From the NCBI GenBank assembly GCA_033675265.1, contig JAUJYZ010000531.1, positions 12,501 through 76,500 on the forward strand: a stretch of DNA of 64,000 nt. The letters run 5' to 3'. How positions within the stretch are numbered: position 1 is the first letter of the stretch; the number at the start of each line of letters is the position of its first letter. This document shows positions 1 through 9,500 of this stretch, piece after piece. The notes beneath the pieces are model-generated. The model had not been told where the DNA came from. It saw only the letters and a list, made by a program, of their open reading frames with translations, and ran no database searches. The translations under genes and the position numbers were made by a program. Source of the stretch: Actinostola sp. cb2023. Taxonomy: Eukaryota; Cnidaria; Anthozoa; Actiniaria; Actinostolidae.

Positions 1-294
1 CATATAAGGATATTTTCCTGTTTGTTATTTTATTACGATAACCTATTCTTGTAATACTTTATATTATATATTATTATTATTTATAGGGATATTTTAATGG
101 GTGGGGTAGATAGGTGTCTCCAATTAGTTTCTTGTAAAACTAGAAAACATGACACGTTAATAAAGTTATTATTTTATTTTTATTTTTTAATATCAGCATC
201 CATCGGTTATTGAAATATATAAACTAATGTACTATAGAAGAACGTCCGTTATCTATATTTGGTCATTTGGTCCAGTAGTATTTAGTACACTAAG
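1..294. other. AT-rich left edge, no gene seen
   Basis: AT-rich sequence with no ORF or splice structure I can support. Positions about 103-176 resemble 29421-29491 (shared blocks GATAGGTGTC, CCAATTAGTTT, CTAGAA, TTAATAAA), so this is at least partly a dispersed repeat. Confidence 0.5.
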
Positions 295-1242
295 ATGCGC
301 AACTTAAGAGTAAACACGCTTTTTGAATTACGGGCTAAAGTTTCTACACTCTATCTATCTAAGGTGAACTGGAACGAACACATGGCTTTGCAGCAGAGTC
401 TCGTAGCAGCTGAATCTGAAATTCATGAAGTACATGAAACAACGAGTGATAACGCTGCCAGGTCAACAGTCCAACGAACCATCGAGTCTGAAGAAAACTG
501 TCTTCTCGGGTATTTGACCGCTGAGCCACGCGAGAACATCGTCATCAATATCGACGTAAAATCATGTGATATTTTCAGCGATGCCGTTACGAGTTCTTCA
601 GTGACCGACTTGCAACAAAGTTGCAGTGAGCTGACGTTATGTCCATCGTCCGTGACGCTCGTCAACGAGCCAGTTAACGACCTCCTCCCATGTAGCACGA
701 GTAACAGCATCATCGCTAGTTGTTCCTCCATGGACGCCACTTCATTTTGTGACGATTACAAGTTCATTAAAACTAGGAACATCAAGTTCTGGGGTGCTGT
801 GTTGGCGTTTGTTGGTGATCAACGTAGAGGCACAAGTATGGCTACACTCCTGTTTGACTCGATGTATGAGCGTATGGAGAAACATCTTCTCCACGGCGAG
901 TCTGCCATGGTTCTTCATCGTGCCCCTCCTAACAACGTAGAATCAGCCTTGGCGCCCGTCGCTAGTTCTTGTTATGATGACTGCTTGAGTGACGAAAATG
1001 TGGACGCCCATGACTCCGACGATGATACTGACCCCCCGGAACAACCCCAAATAGTAGACCGTGAACTGTGCAAGTTCTGGGGGACGTTGTTAGGTCATCC
1101 TGTGGGTGTGTACCATGGTAACAGCTGGAGAGGAACCACACCACAGGGATCCCAGCAACTTTCCAACAAGATCAAGATCCTTGTTGGCGCAGGAGTCGTT
1201 GGTGTTGGCGGTCTCTTATGCTGGACAATTCTTAAACAATAA
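295..1242 (+). CDS. Unrecognised 315-aa protein with C-terminal hydrophobic tail
   Basis: Uninterrupted 315-codon ORF; I do not recognise the family. The first ATG has A at -3; a second in-frame ATG lies at residue 30, so the start is uncertain. The N-terminal half is acidic and Ser/Thr-rich. Two related segments follow: KFWGAVLAFVGDQRRGTS near residue 163 and KFWGTLLGHPVGVYHG near residue 262, sharing K-F-W-G-x-x-L and a later R-G-T. Between them is an acidic stretch (DSDDDTDPPE). The last ~20 residues form a Gly/Val/Leu-rich hydrophobic segment (residues ~294-311) ending TILKQ, as expected of a tail-anchored membrane protein. The spacing is loosely reminiscent of Bcl-2-type proteins, but I see no secure BH motif and do not assign it. 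No introns are evident. Composition is more balanced than the flanks, which favours real coding. Confidence 0.55.
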   Translation: MRNLRVNTLFELRAKVSTLYLSKVNWNEHMALQQSLVAAESEIHEVHETTSDNAARSTVQRTIESEENCLLGYLTAEPRENIVINIDVKSCDIFSDAVTSSSVTDLQQSCSELTLCPSSVTLVNEPVNDLLPCSTSNSIIASCSSMDATSFCDDYKFIKTRNIKFWGAVLAFVGDQRRGTSMATLLFDSMYERMEKHLLHGESAMVLHRAPPNNVESALAPVASSCYDDCLSDENVDAHDSDDDTDPPEQPQIVDRELCKFWGTLLGHPVGVYHGNSWRGTTPQGSQQLSNKIKILVGAGVVGVGGLLCWTILKQ

Positions 1243-1293
1243 TCGCACGAGACTTTTTAAATTTCTATAAATAATGATTACTGTATCTTTCGT

Positions 1294-1409
1294 AGCCTGC
1301 GTAGCTCCCTGGCTCTCAAGGAGGAACGAGATAAGAGGGGGGGGGGAGGGAAGGGGAAAAGGAGACGGTGGGGGAGGGGGAGAAGAAGGGATAGCGAGCT
1401 ACGCAGGCT
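1294..1409. repeat. Short inverted-repeat element (AGCCTGCGTAGCTC ends)
   Basis: Position 1294 begins AGCCTGCGTAGCTC and 1396-1409 is its reverse complement. The interior is purine-rich and G-rich. It looks like a small MITE-like fold-back just downstream of the 295-1242 ORF. Confidence 0.6.
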
Positions 1410-1693
1410 CTATTTCTGTAAAACTAACTTCTTCTTTGAGAAACCGAGTCAAGTTTTGCGAACAAGCAAAACGTTTTCTGCAATTAAGAACATAGAAAAG
1501 AAAAGAAAACTCTCCTGAAACCTTGAATAGTAAAATATATTTTACAATATAAAATTAAAATTTTGAACAAATCAATTTTGAAGGGAAAACACTTACGGGA
1601 TTTGAAGGGAACATTGATGACAAACGAAAACTATAAATTGCTGCGGTTTTGTTGATTTTTAATTTTTAAGACATTTTAACACAAGATGCTCGC

Positions 1694-2830
1694 ATGTGTA
1701 ATTTTGAGAGGACTTTTTTAGAATCGCTTTATTTTCGAGATTTCTTTGTGTCAAAGTCTTGGTTTTCCCTCAAAAATAGGTTTGCAAAAGATTCTGAGCA
1801 GCAACAACAAATAGAATGGCTAGAAATTACGAAAAATCAGTTTTCCCATATTAGCTCTATATGGAAAATATCTACGTTATGTAATTTTGAGAGGACTTTT
1901 TTAGAATCGCTTTATTTTCGAGATTTCTTTGTGTCAAAGTCTTGGTTTTCCCTCAAAAATAGGTTTGCAAAAGATTCTGAGCAGCAACAACAAATAGAAT
2001 GGCTAGAAATTACGAAAAATCAGTTTTCCCATATTAGCTCTATATGGAAAATATTTACGTTATGTAATTTTGAGAGGACTTTTTCAGACTCGGTTTATTT
2101 TCGAGATTTCTTTGTGTCAAAGTCTTGGTTTTCCCTCAAAAATAGGTTTGCAAAAGATTCTGAGCAGCAACAACAAATAGAATGGCTAGAAATTACGAAA
2201 AACCAGTTTTCCCATATTAGCTCTATATGGAAAATATCTACGTTATGTAATTTTGAGAGGACTTTTTTAGAATCGCTTTATTTTCGAGATTTCTTTGTGT
2301 CAAAGTCTTGGTTTTCCCTCAAAAATAGGTTTGCAAAAGATTCTGAGCAGCAACAACAAATAGAATGGCTAGAAATTACGAAAAATCAGTTTTCCCATAT
2401 TAGCTCTATATGGAAAATATCTACGTTATGTAATTTTGAGAGGACTTTTTCAGACTCGGTTTATTTTCGAGATTTCTTTGTGTCAAAGTCTTGGTTTTCC
2501 CTCAAAAATAGGTTTGCAAAAGATTCTGAGCAGCAACAACAAATAGAATGGCTAGAAATTACGAAAAATCAGTTTTCCCATATTAGCTCTATATGGAAAA
2601 TATTTACGTTATGTAATTTTGAGAGGACTTTTTTAGAATCGCTTTATTTTCGAGATTTCTTTGTGTCAAAGTCTTGGTTTTTCCTCAAAAATAGGTTTGC
2701 AAAAGATTCTGAGCAGCAACAACAAATAGAATGGCTAGAAATTACGAAAAACCAGTTTTCCCATATTAGCTCTATATGGAAAATATCTACGTTATGTAAT
2801 TTTGAGAGGGCGTTTTCAGAATACGCTTAA
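1694..2830 (+). repeat. 183-bp tandem array, six copies, open in one frame
   Basis: Six 183-bp units start at 1697 and repeat every 61 codons to 2794, followed by a partial seventh unit that ends in a stop at 2828-2830. Each unit reads as a 61-aa module beginning CNFERTF and containing KDSEQQQQIEWLEITKNQF. Two variants occur (LESLYFR and SDSVYFR) in the order A-A-B-A-B-A, and units are otherwise nearly identical. Because 183 is divisible by three, one open unit keeps the whole array open, so the 378-aa ORF is weak evidence for a protein. It may be a satellite-like array or a repetitive protein exon; no domain is recognised. Confidence 0.75.
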
Positions 2831-2919
2831 ACTTCAATTATTCTCAATCATTATCAGCGCGCAAGGTACTCCTGGGAAATGTCACGTGACAAATGCATGC
2901 GGCGAAAAATAGACACGGT

Positions 2920-3205
2920 GAATAATGGGCTTCCTGTGGCAGAGCGCACAGGTCGATCTAATATTTGGGTTCCCTGTGTTTCTATACACGGAAGCAGCGG
3001 TGTTTACGTAAACGTAACGGTAAACGTAACGTATTGGACGTAAACGTAGTCGATTCCGTGCGTAATAACACAGGGAACCCAATAAATATATTATAAGCGT
3101 TGCGTGACTTTAATACCACAGGGAACCCAATAAATATATTATAAGCGTTGCGTGACTTTAATACCACAGGGAACCCAATAAATATATTATAAGCGTTGCG
3201 TGACA
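2920..3205. repeat. 48-bp tandem triplicate with GGGTTCCCTGTG motifs
   Basis: A ~48-bp unit containing ACAGGGAACCCAATAAATAT and AAGCGTTGCGTGAC is repeated three times from about 3064 to 3205. Just upstream, 2927-2990 carries GGGCTTCCTGTGGCAGAGCG and GGGTTCCCTGTG, the same end motif that recurs at 25.15 kb, 47.36 kb and 49.32 kb. Confidence 0.65.
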
Positions 3206-3397
3206 CACAGAATACGATTGTGAAGAAGACTTCAATCATGTCGAACGATCCTTTATGTAGAGTTTTATCCATTCACGGTCATCCAGTCTATGGCTATGCC
3301 GGGACTTCAGGCGAGTAATATGTTTTACGTGCAGTTTGTGGATACTTCCATGCAGCTCAGGCGGAGCTCAACAGACCTCTTTAGCTTCGTTTGTAAA

Positions 3398-3567
3398 TAG
3401 GCGACTTGCATGATGGTGTCATATACTACAAGTATTTCTTTTGCTAGATAATTAGCACCAATTGTCTTACTATTCTCATGAGGGAATAACAATCTGAATA
3501 TAAGAAAGAAAATTCCCAAAGCATTCTGGTACTTGTAGTAAAACAACATCATCATGCAAGTCGCCTA
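3398..3567. repeat. Inverted-repeat element between pseudo-exons
   Basis: AATAGGCGACTTGCATGATG near 3399 is mirrored by CATCATGCAAGTCGCCTATT ending near 3569. The arms are about 20 bp with an AT-rich interior. It lies between the two pseudo-exons of the pyridoxal kinase duplicate. Confidence 0.55.
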
Positions 3568-3583
3568 TTGCTTGATTTCATTA

Positions 3584-3722
3584 GATGTCACTTCCGGTCT
3601 CGTGAGGAATTTTTATCAGCTGAATTGCACCTTTTCAATAGAATACTCTCTGCTTGATAGCACATGGAGGGCAGTGTTTGCCCGTCATTTGAAGCAAATA
3701 ATGAGATTCAAGGAGTTTTAAC
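3584..3722 (+). repeat. Dispersed repeat shared with pyridoxal kinase intron 9
   Basis: This stretch (GGTCTCGTG, TACTCTCTG, TTGATAGCACATGG, CAGTGTTTG, AATGAGATTCA) matches 16698-16842, upstream of pyridoxal kinase exon 10, in the same orientation. It may be a dispersed element or part of the duplication that produced the pseudo-exons. Confidence 0.6.
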
Positions 3723-3814
3723 ATGTTTACATCACATGGTTTGAAATGGGCAATTTGCATACAAGCTAAAGAGGTCTATCAGTGAGTATCAGTGTAGCTA
3801 ATTAGTTGATACAA

Positions 3815-3965
3815 TTTACGAGCAAATTTTCCTTGACAAGGAAGACTTGCTCGTGTAGACGACAAAAACATCGCCAATTTTTCCTTGTCAAGGAAAACTT
3901 GCTCGTGTCAGAGACGACAAAAACATCGCCAATTTTTCCTTGTCAAGGAAAACTTGCTCGTGGAG
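3815..3965. repeat. 52-55-bp tandem repeat with internal palindrome
   Basis: About three units built around TTTTCCTTG-CAAGGAAAA, followed by CTTGCTCGTG and GACGACAAAAACATCGCC. The core of each unit is itself a near-perfect palindrome. Confidence 0.65.
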
Positions 3966-4668
3966 ATGCGGCTTTATTGACACACTCTTGACGTCATAAA
4001 ATGTTCAAAACTCAAGTGGAATCACGTCCGTACGGGAAGTTATGGATCCACGTTTTCTCCACTTTTTATGGCCCGTGCGCTACGCCCCCACCCATACCCC
4101 AACCCAGTCCCTGGGTTTCCGAGGATGTCCATTATACTTATTTGAGGACGCTTTTCACCCAGACTCGTACCCACTCCTTATCGTACTCTACCGCGCACTC
4201 ACTGGGTACGAATCTGGCGAAGCTCTTACAATATTAATTATTAAATTAATAATAATTGCTTGTATAGCGCCTAGATATCATTCATTATTTTTCAGGTGTT
4301 GGGTTTTGACGTGGATGCGTTGAATTCAGTACAATATCCGAATCACCCAGGTAGAAAGAGCGGTAGATGTTTATAAATAACATATCAATGAATGGACAGT
4401 CTAGCGAGTACACTAGTATGGGCTGCAATCTTCAATGAGGATGCCAAGATAATGCTAGCTTTTCATGATTTATATCTGTCAATTAAACCATCAAATAAGG
4501 GGTTTATTATTCCACAATTGATTTTGTTTCTTTGTTTCCAGAAGTTTTTGAGCCATTTTTGCTATGTTAATTGTTCATTCGCGTGCGAGCTACTGCGTAA
4601 TTGTGCGTGTTCTCTTGCCCTTATATGGCAAAATGACGCACGAGTGGAATAATAAAAGTACTGTATTT

Positions 4669-4702
4669 AGTATTTACCAAATCAGTGGATAGCAATATTT
4701 TG

Positions 4703-4757
<55 letters not shown>

Positions 4758-4847
4758 GGACGAAATTCAAAATGGCGTCTCGTTTCGCTACATTCTCCGA
4801 ATTTATTTGTTTAATAAAGTGCCATTTTTATCCAACTGATTTGGTAA
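4669..4847. mobile_element. MITE copy 1, family TATTTACCAAATCAG
   Basis: Ends are TAGTATTTACCAAATCAGTGG and CCAACTGATTTGGTAAA. A second copy lies at 47609-47785 with similar ends, inverted internal arrangement and shared internal words (GGCGTCTCGTTTCGCTAC and its complement, CACTGTTTTGGGA). Two copies with conserved ends support a non-autonomous transposon family. Confidence 0.75.
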
Positions 4848-4984
4848 AAATGGATATAGCGCTATACATCTTTCCTACAACTGGACCTGATGTTTATACC
4901 TATTTTTGATGTTAACATTTACGTCTTTCATCATATTTTAACAAAACGTAAAACCAACAAAGTATGTTTTCATTTAGAATGTCA

Positions 4985-5129
4985 TAGAGTGCAGTCCATA
5001 TGTCCGTGAAATAATACTATTACTAAATAGTACTAAATAGTGTTATTTCTATTGTTTTCTATTGTTTCATCAGTGCTATTTAGTACTAATTAGTTAGTAC
5101 TGTTTCACGGACATATGGACTGCACTCTA
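4985..5129. mobile_element. MITE copy 1, family TAGAGTGCA..CATATGTCCGTG
   Basis: Arms of ~28 bp (TAGAGTGCAGTCCATATGTC and its complement) enclose AT-rich sequence rich in TAGTACTAAATAGT. A second copy with the same TIR is at 16351-16664. TA-flanked ends suggest a Tc1/mariner-type non-autonomous element. Confidence 0.75.
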
Positions 5130-6108
5130 TACCGTTTTACTTTTACAAATACTCGACGATTAGTGACGTCACAAAATGACGTCACGCGTTGTTGCACGTG
5201 TTTTGCCAATATGAATGTAATCAATAGTCTATAACAGGAAATATATAGGAGTCAATTTATCTAGTATTCAAAAGTCAAATTAACTGTACATGTGTGAGTT
5301 ACTCTATTTTCTTGTACTTTTAACATTGTTATGACGTCATTTCTGGTGTAGTTTTTGTGATGTCATTTTCATACTCAAAATGACAAAATAAACGTTGGTA
5401 ACAAGTATTTTCATTCAATATGTTGTTGTACGTAGGTGCCATGTTATAATGCCTGCGCGCGACCGATCGATATTTTGGTAGGGAAATCAGTTTCAAATTT
5501 TTAAAAATTTTCAATTTCACAAGATTCGATTTTATTTCGTCGCTACAGTTGCTTGGTTATTAGTCAACACAGTTTCTGTATTTTTATCGCTATTATTTCT
5601 CTGACAGGTGGACTTTGAAGAATTCATTTTATTGTGAGATTTCGCGTTTGAACAAGTTATGTAACCACGGCTATGGACACCTGTCAAGTGATCTGGATTA
5701 ATAATGCAACCTTTGTGTTTATATGTGATACTTTATGGCGGAACAGACAAGCCGAATATCAGATTTAATCCATAGTCGCATGTGTTTATATATAATAAAC
5801 AAGAATAAATAAAAGATCGATAAAAGTAAATAAATAAAAAGTAAACTGATAACGGCGAAGATGCATGGAATCAGAAGAGGAAAAGAAAACGAATAAAAAG
5901 AAGTGACAGACTAAAAGGAAAGAAAAAAGGAAATAGCTTCGATTACAAATTGTGAGATAGAGAAATAAATTGAATTGAAAGAATATAGGGAAACTTATGC
6001 TCACCAGAGAGATGAATTTAATGTAAACTGGGCAACCAATAGACCACTAAAGTTTCAAAGGCCCAGGTGAGTACGGCTAGTTTATGCTGCTATAGGTCAA
6101 TCCGAACT
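5130..6108. other. AT-rich spacer, nothing recognised
   Basis: I see no conserved coding segment, TIR element or tandem repeat here. ORFs are short and low-complexity. Confidence 0.4.
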
Positions 6109-6112
6109 GCGA

Positions 6113-6176
<64 letters not shown>

Positions 6177-6180
6177 GAGG

Positions 6181-6214
<34 letters not shown>

Positions 6215-6312
6215 GAAAGAGAGGAAGAAAGGAAGGAAGAGAGAAAGAGAAAGAAAGAAAGAAAAAAGAGAGAAAGAAAAAGAAAGAAAGAAAAAAAGAA
6301 GAAGAAAAAATA
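6109..6312 (+). repeat. (GAAA)n microsatellite
   Basis: About 200 bp of GAAA units, interrupted towards the 3' side by GAGGAA, GAAAAA and GGAAGG. It lies about 260 bp upstream of the pyridoxal kinase start codon. The lysine- and phenylalanine-rich ORFs here are artefacts. Confidence 0.9.
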
Positions 6313-6570
6313 AATAAACAGACAAAGAGCAAATATATAAAGAGATAGAAAAACGAAAGAATGAAGGCCTAGGAAAGACTGCAAGAATGGATGGATGAAC
6401 GAACGATCGATCAATGGATAAAACGAATGGACAGGCGGAGCCATATGCACCACAGGTATCCCATCACTCATCATTCTCATTCCCTGGTACCGGGTACCCT
6501 GTGTATACACGTGCCTATTCTTCTCCACATTCTCGACTTCTTGACCGCTTTGCTTTAGTGCTAAACAATC

Positions 6571-9500
6571 ATGTCCAACGGCCCTTTATGCAGAGTTTTA
6601 TCCATCCAAAGTCACGTAGTTTCAGGTTATGTTGGGAATAAATCAGCGACGTTTCCTCTTCAGGTGAGATACGTATTGGTTTACGTAACTACGGTATTGT
6701 GTCGATTACTTGTTGTTCGCTTTATGACTCGTAGAGCTCTTACAGTTACATGTACATTTTATCATTCTTTGTACTTCAGGTCTTGGGGTTTGAAGTAGAT
6801 ACAGTGAATTCAGTACAGTTATCGAACCATACAGGTCAGCTAACTATACATATTATAAGCTTTAATACATAACTTAAATTGAGTTGTTTTGCTCTATAAA
6901 TTAGCATATCATTCTGTATTATTAAGTAAGTACTACTACTCAGTATTAGTGTATAAAGTTATTTTCAATAAGTAAGCCTACGTATTTATAATTTGCCGTA
7001 AACTGATTAAAGTAGACTTATTATATAACGTAGGTTTCATTGTCGTAATAGCTCTGATGAAAGGACTTTTATAGATTTTTCTTGGTACATATAAATAATA
7101 GTAACAAGACCCTCAATGAGCGTACACTCGGGCTTATGACAAGGACAATGTCAGTTGCGTGAGGAGAGACCTGACAATGACTGACAGTTGCGTGACGAGG
7201 GAGACTATGTATATACATGTATGTGTCGAGTTCATTTGATTTGCCTTTGACTTTGAGTTCATTTGATTACCTTTTGACTTTGAGTTCAATTGATTTGATT
7301 TTGATGAGTTCGTGTAAAGGCCCCCTCTCTAGCTTCAGATCCCGAAACGTCGAGTTTGGAATCGAGTTCGAGTTCGGGTTCGAGTTACGGTTCGAACGTC
7401 GAATAAAACAAGGACATCTTCTTCAATACAATATCATTTCTCTGACGTCATGACAATCAGTGACAGTTGAGTGACGAGGGAGACCATGTGGCGGGTGAGT
7501 ATGTACATGATACGTCTTGAGGTTGCATAGGTCAGATGGTTCTGATAACGCCCTCACGTTTGTTTTTGTTAAATATATTTTAAGCGAGCTTCTAGTCCTT
7601 CTACCACTTCTAGTCATTGAACGATGAACTAGAATCCTGACCTTTAATAGCTTGAAGATCTACAGCTGCTTTCAAAACTAAGATTCAAATCTACTTGAGT
7701 CCTGTGTGTCGTTTGTTTTTTTCTTATCTGCTGAGTAATCTTGAAACTCGATACGATTAAATACGTCGCATACTTTCGTCATTCTTTGACCGGACTACGA
7801 CGACGACGACTACCGAAAAACGCATTTTATAACTCGGGCTTCCTTCGGAAGTGCCCGAGTAATGATGATTTAATATAATATACAGTCATTCTCAAAAAGG
7901 TTGTCCATATGAAAAGACTACAATACTACAATAAAGTCACGTGATTCATTATGTTTTCAATTTCTGCGCGCGGAACTGCGAGTTGATACCAGCGCCATTA
8001 CATTCAGTTCTCACAATGCTGTGTACTTTTGCATCTCAAATTGAAATTCCATGCGAGGAAATTGGATATATAATGAATCACATGACTTTATTGTAGTATT
8101 ATAGTCTTTTCATCTGGACAACCTTTTTGAGAATGACTGTATATGGTACTACTATACATGTGTCACATATACATGTAGTAGCAGTGATGATTGTTGATGA
8201 TGATGTTGGTGATGATTATTACTATTAACGATGACAATATTGTTTAATAAAGCAGATTTTGTATATGCATGACTGTGAAAAATTTACGGAATGGACGTGT
8301 ATATGACATGCCTTGCTGTGACCTTTTTTAGGATTCTGTTAGACAGAGGATCCTCATTCCCTTCCTCTGAAGAGAAAGGATGAGATGGATGGATGTTGGA
8401 TGGATGAGAGGGATGGGATGATGGATGGATGAGATGGATGGATGAGATGGATGGATGATGGATGGATGGATGGATGATGGATGGATGAGAGGAATGGGAT
8501 GATGGATGAGATGGATGGATGGATGAGAGGGATGGGATGATGGATGGATGAGGGATGGATGGATGATGGATGGATGAGAGGGATGGGATGATGGATGGGT
8601 GAGATGGATGGATGGATGAGAGGGATGGGATGATGGATGGATGAGATGGATGGATGATGGATGGATGAGAGGGATGGGATGATGGATGGATGAGATGGAT
8701 GGATGATAGTTGGATGAGATGGATGGATGGATGATGGATGGATGAGAGGGATGGGATGAGAAGTCTCTGTCTTGCAGGGTTAAGACAGTACCATGTGTGT
8801 GGTTTTTCACAGTCATATGAAATCTTCTCTAATAGTGTGGTGAAGTAGAATAATTATACATTAATTATTGTACCCCATTAATTTTGTCATTCTGTTTCAT
8901 ATGTTGTTTGCAGGCTACAAACATTTTAAAGGCCAAGTTCTTAATGCAAGTGAACTCAGGGAATTATTTGATGGTTTAAAACTCAATGATATTGACCATT
9001 ATTCTCATCTATTAACTGGTATGTAGAAGTAAATGTACATCTATAACTAGTCGTTTCTAATAGAAAGTGAAATGCTGCGATGTATCGACTATTGAATTCA
9101 ACGTGTGGTTCCTGATTTGGTTTGTTTGCGTGACTGATTTGTTCCCGTACGCTGCCACAATATGTCAGTGAACTCGATCCGACTGGCAGTCAGCGATAGC
9201 ATGGCTGTATCTCGGATGATTTGTCTTTCAGGGACATCCAAGTACATCCTGTCTCCTTCTTTCAATCATATGATCGACTGTAGGACTGGACATATTTTAA
9301 AAACACTACATCGTTCTTGACCTTGATGAATGACATGAATGCTTTCAGCAATATAAAGTTGACTTTGTCATATGATCAAACTGTACTGAGAAAACAAGCG
9401 CTTACCTGGCGTCGATTCATTCAAAATGGCAAGCTTCCAACTGCGTAAACCAAAGACTTGGCCTGAAGATCGCCGTTTTGAATGAATCGTAGCCAGAGCT

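Larger units (their letters stand above)
3238..4350 (+). pseudogene. Decayed duplicate of pyridoxal kinase exons 1 and 2
   Basis: 3238-3310 matches pyridoxal kinase exon 1 (6571-6663), starting [11 protein letters not shown], but has lost 20 nt after the GYxG codons and its donor reads GC instead of GT. 4296-4350 matches exon 2 (same 55-nt length, VLGFDVDALNSVQ) with intact AG and GT borders. Splicing the two would shift frame and reach a stop within a few codons, so it cannot encode the start of the enzyme. No counterpart of exons 3-10 is seen before the functional gene 2.2 kb downstream. This is a partial tandem duplication that has decayed. Confidence 0.8.
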
